Below, in pieces: positions 8,515-18,745 of a DNA stretch of 28,968 bases (positions are counted from its first letter, which is position 1; every line of letters begins with the position of its first letter). The stretch is from positions 1-28,968 of the forward strand of contig AJFK01000530.1 of assembly GCA_000467715.1 (NCBI GenBank). Reading direction: 5' to 3'. Under the pieces are notes generated by a model. It did not search any database. It had not been told where the DNA came from and saw only the letters and a list, made by a program, of their open reading frames with translations. Both the position numbers and the translations under genes were made by a program. This stretch comes from Hysterium pulicare CBS 123377 (Eukaryota; Ascomycota; Dothideomycetes; Hysteriales; Hysteriaceae).

Positions 8515-11500
8515 ATGCGCAATCTTCGAATTATCGGAAGATCGCTTTTGCGAGTTTCCAGCTATGACCTGCCACTGTCTGCCACAACCTGGGATGCGTC
8601 CTCTAATTCGCTGTTATGCGCTTTTGGACCCTCCGAATCTAAAGCTGTAATTGAACTAAAGCGGCTACACCAGCGCAGCGACAGCACCCAGAATGAACTG
8701 GCGAGCATCGCCTCGTGGGATGCTCCGTGTCCCTTGCCGTCACTTGCATGTGACCTAATCCTAGACCTGCATCATTTCACAGATTCATCTAGTTCATGTC
8801 TCGTCCTGGCTGGAGGAGACATTATCAAAGTCAGAGAAAATCCCTTTGCTGGCGAGGATCTGATTGAAATAGTGGGCTCTGTGGATGCTGGAATATCGGC
8901 AGCTGCGTGGTCACCAGATGAAGACCTCCTTGCCATCACTACTAAGGCTAATACTCTTCTTTTCATGACGCGGGAATTTGGAACTATTACAAGCAATACC
9001 TTTACGCCGGATGATGTCAAGGTTTCTAGCCACGTTTCAGTTGGTTGGGGGAAGGTCGAGACCCAGTTCAAAGGCAAAAGAGCAAGGGCATTGCAGGATC
9101 CCACGGTTCCTGAGCATGTGGATGAGGGGATTATGAGCCGATATGATGATCATTCAGTAGCTATCAGCTGGAGAGGGGACGGCGCGTACGTGGCCGTAAA
9201 CGCAGTAGAGGGGAAGAAGCGAAGAATGATTCGGGTCTATTCGAGAGAGGGCCAACTCGAAAGTGTTAGTGAACCGGTAGATGGGCTTGAAGGCGCTCTT
9301 GGTTGGCGGCCGTCGGGCAACCTTATCGCTAGCATACGGCGCTCGAAAGATCGTATAGAAGTCGTCTTCTTCGAACGAAACGGCCTTCGTCATGGGCATT
9401 TTGATTTGCGACTTGCACCCTCCGAGCTCGACGGCTTGTCAACCCCGCTGACGCTGGAATGGAATGGCGACTCCAGTGTCCTTGCTGTATGCTTTTCTGA
9501 TAAAGCTCAACTCTGGACTATGGGAAATTACCATTATTATTTGAAGCAAGAACTAAAGTTTCCGGAGAACTGCATGCCGACTATTAGCAGCAGTTGGAAT
9601 TCGGAAAGACCATTGCAACTTGCTTTGGCGACATCAGGTGAGACAAACTACTAGATATCTATTTTCCTTACTCCGTCCAACAATAGTCGAGAGTTGCTTA
9701 CGGTGCAATAGAGGCAATTCAGGTGCTAGATTTCCATTCTGCGGCGGCGAGCGGCTCAACTTGCTCTCCCAACGACTTTGGTCTTGTGGGCGTTATAGAT
9801 GGGTGTAAGTTGCTATTCCAGACTTGTTCAGAGAGACGTTGGCTAATGATACAATGGCAGCAACACTGAAAATCAGCCCGTTGAGAGTTGCAAACATACC
9901 TCCCCCGCTGTCTTTGTGCCAAATCGATAACACAAACACCGTATTGGATGTCGCATTCTCGGCGTCCAGCACTCGGCTTGCGATCCTCACGGAACGTGAT
10001 GTGTCACTCTTTGCCCTCGAAATCAGCAAGAGACCAATCCCAACTCCATTACTCTTATGGCGAAGGGAAATTGTTCAAGATCATTACCCACGTCATGTTG
10101 CAGTGACAGATGACGACCGCACTCTTGTACTCACTGACCAGTGGGACAAAGAGTGCAAGCTATGGAGATATGAGAAAGAACAGGTAGTACTGTTAGGCCA
10201 GCTGCATGGAGTGGGAAGAATATCATCATTATCTACCAGCATAGACCACAGAGCACTATTTCTGCAAACAAGAGAAGGCTATGTGAGTGAGGTCATTTTA
10301 GATTTCTCCTCGACCGCCGCTCCACTCCAACAGTCGCCAGTGAACAAATTTCCATCTTTTGCCTCGGAGATGACGGTATTGAACTGGAATGGACAGGTGC
10401 TCCGAATATCCCTGTGCAGATAAGACATGTGCTAAGTTATGCAGGCTATTTGTTTCGGACTTACATCAACTGGAACGTTGTACGCCAATAATCAGATCGT
10501 CATCCGGAATTGTACTTCTTTCTTAGCCACGCCAGCACATTTGATCTTTACGACTACTCAAAATTACTTGAAATTCGTCCACATAACAAATGTTGAAGGT
10601 GAGACAGAGACTTACCCATTCAGTCTTGCCGCTAAAGATTGGATGTAGCATTGGAAATCCCCCCCGACGAGCCACAGATAGATGAGCGGTGCAGAAATGT
10701 CGAAAGGGGAGCGCGACTAGTAACCGTCATTCCTACGACGTATTCTGTAGTCCTGCAGATGCCAAGGGGAAACCTCGAGACTATATATCCACGTGCGTTA
10801 GTCTTGGCGGCCATACGTCGAAGCGTCGAAATGAAGAACTATGCCGATGCCTTTCTCACTTGCCGGAGCCAACGTGTAGACATGAATATCTTACATGATC
10901 ATGCTCCAGAGCAGTTCATGTCAAACATAGGGACCTTCTTGGCACAGGTCAAAAGAGTAGATCATATTGACCTGTTCCTCTCACAGCTTCGGTCAGTCAA
11001 CGCAGAGATGGTATTATTCGCAATGCTAACGACTACAGAGACGAGGATGTGTCGGAAACTATGTACAGGGAAACTATCAAGGGGAGCTTCGTAAATGGCC
11101 ACTTTGGCTCACAGCACAAATGTTCCACGAACCCTCATCCTAAAAATAGCTCCAAGGTTAATAGAATTTGCGACGCTTTCCTTGAAGTGTTGCAGAGCCA
11201 GAAGGAAAACTACTTGCAGAACATCATTACAGCACATGTATGCAAAGCCCCTCCTGATCTCGAGGCCGGCTTGTCCGAGATTGGAAAACTCCAGGGTGGG
11301 TCTTGTACAATCACTGGTTCTTACAACCATGTACTAACTGTTCATTCTATTTACAGAAGCGAAAGACGAACTCACTGACAGGGCCGCGGAGCACATTTGC
11401 TTTCTTGCAGATGTGAATCAGCTTTACGACACTTCGTTGGGCATCTACAACCTCGAATTGGCTCTTGTGATAGCGCAGCAGTCCCAGAAGGTAAGAACCT

Positions 11501-12888
11501 GACGGATCTTGCCCAAGTACTATTCGCTGATTGGTTGGTACAGGACCCACGTGAATACTTGCCTTACCTCCAATCCCTCCAAGAACTACCAGTGACACGT
11601 CGAAAATTCGTGATAGATGATCAACTTGGGCGCAGAAGCAAAGCGGTAACGCATTTGCACACTCTGGAAGCTTTCAATGAGCTGGAAGCATACATAGTGA
11701 AACACTCACTATATTCAGAAGCTCTTGAGCTACTGAAGTATCAACCAATGCAACTCAAAGGGGTCATGAAACTTTATGCAGACTTCTTGTATAGCCATAA
11801 TCGGTTCAAAGAAGCAGGACTTGCATACGAATACCTCTCAGACCTCAGTTCAGCAAGCGCGGCGTACCGGGCCGCCTCCCTTTGGCGCGAGTCTCTGTCT
11901 TCCGCCACTCTCTCAGGAATGCCCCAATTGGAGCTCGTTTCTCTCGCCACTGCTCTTGCTGAGGCTCTCATGGAGAATAAAGACTTCTTCGGCGCTGCCA
12001 CCATTCACTTAGACTATCTCTCCGATATTCCTTCCGCGGCAAGGATATTGTGTAAAGGATGTTTGTTCTCCGAAGCAATTCGAATCGTAACGCTGCGATC
12101 AATGAAACAACTGGTCGAGGAAGTGGTGGACCCCGGCTTGGTGGAGAGATCAGGAGATATGACGGAGTTCCTGGCGGAGTGTAAAGCGCAACTACAAGCG
12201 CAAATACCGAGGTTGCGTGAACTGAGATTGAAAAAAGCCGAAGACCCTTGTAAGTGACATGTTACTCAGACGAAGCAAAGCTATCTTTGTATCTTGATGG
12301 GGTGGTGACATCAATACTAAATTTGATTTAACTACAGTGGCATTCTTCGACGGCGCGGAAGGCCCTGACATCCCCGATAACGTCTCTCTTGCACCCACTG
12401 ATGCATCCACATCTGCTGGTACATTCATGACGAGATACACTAATCGCACCGGAACTATTAACACCACGACTACGCGCAAAACTTCCAAAAACCGTCGTCG
12501 CGAGGAGCGCAAAAGGGCTAGGGGAAAGAAGGGTAGTGTTTATGAGGAAGAGTATCTAGTAAATTCTATTAATAGATTGATAGAGCGGTTGAATGGTACG
12601 AACGAAGAGGTGCATAGGTTGGTGGAGGGACTGGTCAGGAGAAACATGAGGGAGAGGGCGGCTGCGGTGAGCCAAGCGATGAGCGATGTGATGGCGATCT
12701 GTGAAGAGTCGATCGCTGAGGTGTTTGAGACCGAAAAGGAGGCCAACATGGCAGGTCAAGTAGAATTTGACCGCGATAAACACGTTTACGGAGGGGATGC
12801 CGTTCTGCAGGAGAGCATCGAGGAAGGGAGCAAGAAGAAGGAGCCGCCAGTTCTGAAGCCGTTCGGAAGACTGTCTCTACTTGTATAA
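8515..12888 (+). CDS. ELP1: Elongator complex subunit ELP1 (IKI3 family)
   Basis: Nine exons: 8515-9637, 9712-9804, 9861-10396, 10445-10598, 10649-10991, 11039-11295, 11357-11490, 11544-12249 and 12338-12888. They join in phase to 1298 aa; yeast Elp1 is about 1350 aa. Elp1 is the scaffold of Elongator, which modifies the wobble uridine of tRNAs. The protein starts MRNL, as in yeast Elp1. The first half is WD40-like beta-propeller sequence, for example AAWSPDEDLLAI and LEWNGDSSVLAVCF. The middle carries family signatures NCTSFLATPAHLIFTT, RGNLETIYPRALVLA and QRVDMNILHDHAPEQFM. The TPR-like C-terminal half has QSQKDPREYLPYLQ. Near the C terminus is a basic stretch, KNRRREERKRARGKKGS, that matches the conserved tRNA-binding region. 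The least certain junction is the first intron (9638-9711): the alternative acceptor at 9689 would break the frame. Confidence 0.94.
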
Positions 12889-13064
12889 TTCAAATGGACT
12901 GGATCTTCAATATTCAGAAGCCGAAGCGGTCCATGCTTAAGGAAGAATCTATTTTCTTGTGCTATCAAAGTATGTCGATGCAGGGAACTTTTAGATAAAC
13001 AACCGCAAGGGCTACAGTTCTAGTATGTTACAAAGCGAACCACGCCCTTTGAACGTGTACTCGT
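12889..13064. other. Convergent 3' region between ELP1 and AGX1
   Basis: The two genes end facing each other with 176 bases between stop codons. This must hold both 3' untranslated regions and polyadenylation sites, so transcripts may overlap. No other feature is seen. Confidence 0.6.
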
Positions 13065-14328
13065 CTATGGCTTGTATCCCACTTCTACAAGACCCTCCTC
13101 CAGGGCCTTGATAGCCTTATCAATATCATCTTTCCTTGGATCCGTCACACTAACGCCCATATGACCAAATCGAATGTACCTGCTTGCAATATCTTTGTGC
13201 AGACCGCCAGCAAATATGACACCCTTCTTCAATAGGCTGGGTAGTACTTGCGGGGGCGAGATCCCCTCGGGAAGGTACATTGCTGTCATGCCATTTGCCT
13301 GATTCTCGGCCTTCGTTGCTAGTTGCTTGAGCCCAAGATCTGTGACCGCCTTCTTTATCTTCTGTGAAGCAGCTTTGTGGTCAGCAAAACGCTGCTCAAG
13401 GGGCCTGGAGAGGATCTGAGTTAAGGAAGTATGGAGAGCATGAATGAGCTGCGGTGATGGTGTGGCGAAATAGCTTGCTTTCTTGGCTTCGTAATTTTGC
13501 ATGACTGTGTATTCGGTGAGCAAGATCCATAAGAATGAGGACGATATAGCTCACTGGGTAACCAATTCTTCCAAGACCCAAAGTAGGAGGTTGGCCTCGT
13601 TTTCCTTGCCTTGAATCTTTCTATCGCGCGACCAGATACCATCATTATGCTCAGGCCAGCTGGACAGCCAATGGCTTTTTGGCTGGCAGTCAGTACCGCA
13701 TCAATCTTCCAATCATCGAATCTTATCTCCTCGCATCCAACACTGCACACACCATCCACGACCACCAGAGTCTCTGGACTAACCCTATGGACCATTTCCG
13801 AAAGCGATTTGATCTCGCTTAAGACTCCTGTTGAGGTATCTACGTGAGTGACTGTTAGTAACTTATACTGCTTCTTCTTGAGCTCCGTTTCCACCTCATC
13901 CAGTTGCGGCCTTTCACCAATCGGTGCCTTCAACTGCGTAGCCTTCACACCGTATGTCTCCAGGCAGTCGGCGAATGAGTCAGCGAAATAACCTGTGTGT
14001 AGTACGAGGGCTTCGTCTCCTGGTTCGACTAGATTGGCAGCGACTTGATCCCAACCGAGCGTGCCGGAGCCTGATATCACGAAGGGTTGGGAGGCTGGAT
14101 CAGTGGCCTGGAAGAGTTTACGGAGCATAGATAATGTCTCGCCGAAAGTGTTCACGAAGGGCTGGCCGACATGAGATTCACTTAGTTGATCCGTTAGATA
14201 TGCGCAATCCCAGAGAAAGGAGAACAGAGTATGAAGTACCTGTAATGGCTCATAGATTGCAAGACGGCATCATCAAACTCAATTGGCCCAGGAATGAGGA
14301 GGGCGGGATGCGGTGATTGTGAAGACAT
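13065..14328 (-). CDS. AGX1: Alanine-glyoxylate aminotransferase
   Basis: Three exons (14328-14240, 14180-13555, 13504-13065) give 384 aa, close to the 385 aa of yeast Agx1; introns are 59 and 50 nt. The enzyme is a class V, PLP-dependent aminotransferase that converts glyoxylate and alanine to glycine and pyruvate. Visible features are the N-terminal LLIPGPIEF, FVNTFGETL, SGSGT (residues 66-70, cofactor phosphate region), VDGVCSVG with Asp172, and ASQKAIGCPAG, where Lys198 is the expected PLP-binding lysine. The C-terminal domain has SYFATPSPQLIHAL and RFGHMG. The C terminus, VGYKP, is not a standard peroxisomal PTS1, so a cytosolic enzyme is likeliest. The start at 14328 opens directly into the conserved domain, but the frame is stop-free for another 132 codons upstream. 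Confidence 0.94.
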
Positions 14329-14932
14329 GGTTGTTGTTGTCGCCCGTTCCTTCCGTTTGGCTGGATTGCTGTGCCCGTCGTCGAGAAGTGCAGAGCGCAA
14401 GGTGGAAAAAGGGGTGTTGAGCTCTAACAAAGGCTTGGTATCGAGATGTCTTGTAAGAAGACTAAGACGGGAAGAGGGGCGCGGAATAGCCACGATGATG
14501 ACAGAGCAGCGGAGTGAGGGGGAGGGGTAGAGGAGTATTCGCCTAAGGCCAGCCAGATTGCCGGTATCGGGGAGTCGATGAGACTTGACAATTCGAACAA
14601 AAGTCGATGAGATCAAGACAACACAACACGATTCGATTCGAGGATTGGATAGCAGAGGATGAGCGAGGCAATTAGAGGATGTCGTCGGAGTTTTGTTTTC
14701 CCGCGCGTCGTTGTGCGGGAGCACCCATCACGTGCTGACGTTGACGTAGAGACGTCCCTGCCAAGCCAGGAAAGCCAGCTCCAGCCCTGCAGGCACGCTA
14801 GGGCTATGCTACTGTGCTATGCGACTGCCCGACTTCATTACTATTCCTGAGCATCCTGCCAACAGCCAATAATCGCTCAGTCTCTTTGTGCCTCAATCCT
14901 CGGGCTAGGCGAGCTTCGTAAAAGAAACCGCC
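14329..14932. promoter_or_regulatory. Divergent AGX1/VPS29 promoter region
   Basis: These 604 bases lie between two divergent start codons and should hold both promoters. On the minus strand the AGX1 frame is open up to 14724, so part of it could encode an N-terminal extension. I identified no definite core promoter element. Confidence 0.55.
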
Positions 14933-15712
14933 ATGACTTCAAGACTGGTGCTCTGCCTGGGAGACTTGTTCATACCAGATAGAGCTGCCGTATGTTTCCC
15001 ACTTCTTCTAGTCCTTCACACATCCAAGCTTACCAGAACATCAGGGTATTCCGGCAAAGGTATGCCTACTTTCTGCCGCGATAAAGGCCTCCGCGGTATT
15101 GATTGAAAGACTCATCTAGCTCCATAGTTCAAGAAGCTTCTCGCGCCTGGAAAGATCGGCCAAATCCTATGTTTAGGGAATCTCACAGATAAAGACACCT
15201 TCGAATTCCTTCGCGCTATAGCTCCCGATCTCCAAATCGTTAAGGGGGACTTCGACGTAGATGCCCCTAATCTCGCCCTCTCCAAAGTTGTCACACATGG
15301 ATCGCTCCGAATAGGCTTCACCCATGGCCATACCATCATACCACCAGGTGACGGTGACAGCCTATTAATAGCTGCAAGGCAAATGGATGTCGATATTCTG
15401 TTATGGGGCGGTACGCACAAGTTTGAAGCCTATGAGATGGAGGGCAAGTTCTTTGTAAACCCGGGCAGTGCCACAGGAGCCATGACTACCGGCTGGTGGT
15501 CGGAAGCAGAAGATCCAACGCCTAGTTTTGTGTTGATGGATGTACGTTCCTATCTCATTGAGTCTATTGTGAATATGCCTGTTAACCTCTCCCAGGTACA
15601 AGGGGATGTTTTGGTGCTTTACGTGTATCAGCTTCGGAAGGATGCCAACGGCGCGGAAAATGTCGCTGTGGAGAAAGTCTCCTTCCGAAAAAATGGTGGT
15701 GGTGTATCATAG
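14933..15712 (+). CDS. VPS29: Retromer subunit VPS29
   Basis: Four exons (14933-14989, 15045-15059, 15128-15541, 15596-15712) give 200 aa; introns are 55, 68 and 54 nt. VPS29 is part of the retromer cargo-recognition core, which returns receptors from endosomes to the Golgi. It has a metallophosphoesterase fold but acts as a binding scaffold. Family motifs are GDLFIPDRA, IPAKFKKLLAPGKI, LCLGNL, KGDFDVD, THGH, THKFEA, KFFVNPGSATGA and PSFVLMDVQGDVLVLYVYQL. The insert with TTGWWSEAEDPTPS fits filamentous ascomycete forms. Exon 2 is only 15 nt and supplies GIPAK; without it the conserved IPAKF motif is lost. Two metal-ligand histidines of animal VPS29 are replaced here (Phe13 and Gly119). The third intron has no stop in frame. 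Confidence 0.93.
15045..15059 (+). other. VPS29: 15-nt microexon of VPS29
   Basis: The bases GGTATTCCGGCAAAG encode GIPAK, in phase with both flanking exons. An AG precedes it and GTATGC follows it. Human VPS29 has LPAKFKKLL at the same place, which supports inclusion of this exon. Confidence 0.8.
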
Positions 15713-16695
15713 TGGTATCGTCCCGGTTCATCAAGGCCTTGCATGAGCCAACAAGACGCTTTAGCCCGTCGCGCTAGTAATCATCTGGAAGTGAATGTAC
15801 TACTCACAGGTCTTTATATGCAAACAGAAGTCGAAGTGCTTGCGCTGGGTTGTGTGTGATGGTTGCTTCAGCAGATTGAGAAAAGGGGGCCATAAGTCTT
15901 GTTAGTAAACGAGAATGAACGCACAGAGCCCATTTTCGTGGCGGAGCTGGATCTATAATCCATGTCATCAGCTGGCCATTTTCTTATTTACTAGATGGTA
16001 TTGGATGTTGAAGACTTCGACATCCTATTGTGGCATAAAAGCGCTCACCCTTATGTGGTGTTTTGGCGCTAGTATGTGCCTGATTTATAAGGCAGACGAT
16101 ACTTTTTAGGGAGCTATCAAAGGTATCATCAATATTTTAATCAGTAGAGCATCTTTACTAAACAGGCAGGCCATGACGGGGAATATCTTCAAGATTGGCC
16201 GAGGGGCTCAACATGATTTGAACTCTCTGCAAGGCCTCGGGTTGATTCCCCTATTTCATAGTACAGCAAGCTTGCATTTAACTCTAAGTTGACTATTTTG
16301 TTAAGAGAATGGCCATATTGATTTCTGTCGTCCACTGGTCGACTGTCAGGATGAGGAAACTCCTACCAGAATACCATGCATGTGCATTTTATGCGAGATG
16401 AGCTGTCTGCTTACTGCTTTTAGCATCACGCAGCGTGTTCTCTGAGAACTATAAGACTTGAGAGCTCGAAGCCATCTCAGATTTCTTTCCAGGCATTCTA
16501 GGCATTAACACGCCTGGAACTCCTCCTGAGCCCGGAGTGGCGCTAGCTCGGTCTGCGAGCTTGGGACGCCGGCTGGCCTTTGTAAACAAACCTCCTCCGA
16601 TCAACAACAATAACAACCGCATACCTCCACATCACCATTTTGAATTTTCAAACCACACAGAACTGGAATAAGCCCCAAACTCGCAACTTGCGACG
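15713..16695. other. Intergenic region between VPS29 and the D-box/KEN-box protein gene
   Basis: I see no gene in these 983 bases. They should hold the VPS29 3' untranslated region and the promoter of the next gene. Around 16194-16250 there is a weak tRNA-like pair of box A (TGGCCGAGGGG) and box B (GGTTGATTCC) sequences, but no convincing cloverleaf. Confidence 0.5.
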
Positions 16696-18745
16696 ATGCG
16701 CCTGACACGAGCAGCATTGCGCGCCGAAGCTGAAGCCACCCACATTGACGACGAGGAGAACGCCGACGCGCCAAACCAGCCAATCCTCCTACCAGAATTG
16801 AAAGAGCGCATTCCATTGGGCGAGGTAGCCGGTAACGATCAAGTAGATTCGAAAGCTATGGCTGTCGGGAAGAAAAGCAAGGCCAAGGGCGGCCGAAAAG
16901 GCAAAGGGACAAAGGGCAAGAACGGCGAGGAAGATGCTACGAACCACCAGCAGGTCGAGATTCTCGAGGATGATAGACAGGCTGCTGGGAGTCCTGCAAG
17001 TGATGCAGCTGTCGAAGATTTAGTGCATGGGCTAAATGGATGTAGGTCGCCGAACGCCATACATCATCTACGAAGAGACACATAAACTGGATGGAGAGCT
17101 GATCAAAGACCCAGATGTTGTCCAGGTGCCAATGGCAGACGAGCGCCCTGCTTCACCTCCTTCGCGCGCAGTACGTAGGACGCGTCGGCAATTGAAAGCA
17201 GAAGAAGAGCAAGCCTCGAAGTCCAAAGGCCAGGCACCGCTTGTTAACGCCGTTGAAGAGATGGCCGTTGAAGAGCTTACAATGGAACAAAAGCCAAAAG
17301 AACCCGTCAAGACCGTCGACCAAGCGGACACGCTGAACGAAACAATTCAAGAATCAGTACTTGAGGAGAAGGCTATCATTGAAGAGCCCGCAGTCGTCGC
17401 ACAAGACCAGTCCAAACTAGCACCCCTGAAGGGTTCTCCAGAGGTCACAATCACGCTTGATGAGCCAGAACCCAAGAGCCTCTCCGTTGAAAAGCCGGTC
17501 GAAGAGGATGTCCGTCCCAGCAGGAGCCCATCAAAACCGCCGGGCAAGATACCAATGCGCCTTGAGCAATCTATTGAAGCAATAGATGCTCTGGAAGAGG
17601 CTATCGAAGAAGTTGGCAAAGCAATCCCTGAGTTTGAGGCACACTCGTCGGATGAGAAATCTCCACGCAAGAGAACCACTAGGGTAGGAACGATGCCCAA
17701 GAAGCCTACCGATACATCAAAATTGAATTTCCCGGCTTGTCCTTCACCTACTACAACTAAGATATCGAGAAATCCTAGCGCTCCAAAATCAATGAAACCT
17801 GTTCCCGCAAAAGTACCGAAAACTCGCACAACGGCTGCTACCAGACCGTCTATCATTCGTTCTACCAATGTTCGAGACTCTGCCTCAAAGTTTCCGGATG
17901 GAGTCCACAAAAATTCAACGTCCGAAGTGACAGACTATCTAGCCCTAAAGCGCCGGCCAGTTAGTCTCTCGTTTCCAACCCCGCCCCCTCCTTCCAGATC
18001 ATTGAAACCTCCAACTAAATCGACTTTCCAACTGCCTGGTGAGGCTGTTGCTGCGAAGCTGAAGGCCCAGAAGGAAGAGCGTCTGAAGCGGGGAGAAGAA
18101 GAGCCTGCTAAAAAGCCTGCCTTCAAAGCACGTCCGGTGCCAATACATAAAAATGCTGCCCCCGTAGTCGTGAAACAGACAGCTGCGAGCAAGGCACGAG
18201 AGAATATGTTGCACGGTAGCGGAACAGAGAAGGAGAACAAGACAGCGGCTCCTCCCGTCACCATACAACACCCTCCAAGGCGCACGAGCTCTATCAACTC
18301 CCTCAATAGTAAGCGCCAAAGTGCGATCATTGCGACAACAAAACGTAGTTCTAGTCTCCTCAGCAGGACGAATTCCATCGCCTCGGGAATCACTGACACC
18401 TCGAACAGCAGGCCAAGCACTACACGGCCTGCTTTTACCACGTCCGTATCCAGTGACTCTACGAAACGCATTAGCGCTGTCATTGGAGTGCCTGTCGCGA
18501 AGTCTACAGTTACGCCCGCTGACGCTGCAGCTCAGCGTGTGAAAGCAAGAGAGATTTTCAACAGGGACAAGGTTGAAAAAGAGGAGAGAGAGAAGCAGAG
18601 AAAGGGAAAGGAAGAAGCAGCCAAGAGGGCTAGGGCTGAGGCTGCGGAGAGGGGTCGCATCGCGTCTAGGGAATGGGCTGAGAAACAAAAGAAAAAGATT
18701 ACATGTGCGATGGCCCAAAAAGCTGCGGCTGTGGTAGAGATGTAG
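16696..18745 (+). CDS. Basic coiled-coil protein, conserved in Pezizomycotina, possible cell-cycle regulated
   Basis: The gene has a first frame from 16696 and a second, long open frame to the stop at 18745. The best join I can find is 16696-16999 plus 17046-18745 (46-nt intron GTGATG...TAG), giving about 667 aa. The donor is weak, so the junction is uncertain. The protein is largely disordered, rich in Lys, Glu, Ser and Pro. Visible elements are MRLTRAALRA at the start, RIPLGEVAGN (about residues 38-47, resembling a destruction box), LEQSIEAIDALEEAIEEVGKAI, KKPAFKARPVP (TPX2-like in form) and a KEN box at 18230-18238. A C-terminal charged coiled coil follows, with AAERGRIASREWAEKQKKK. I recognise the layout from filamentous ascomycetes, where it is sometimes labelled carboxylesterase without any such domain. 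Function is unknown. Confidence 0.72.

Noticed and set aside
16194-16260. A functional tRNA gene
   Set aside because: Box B lacks one base, the T-arm stem is short and the acceptor halves pair poorly.
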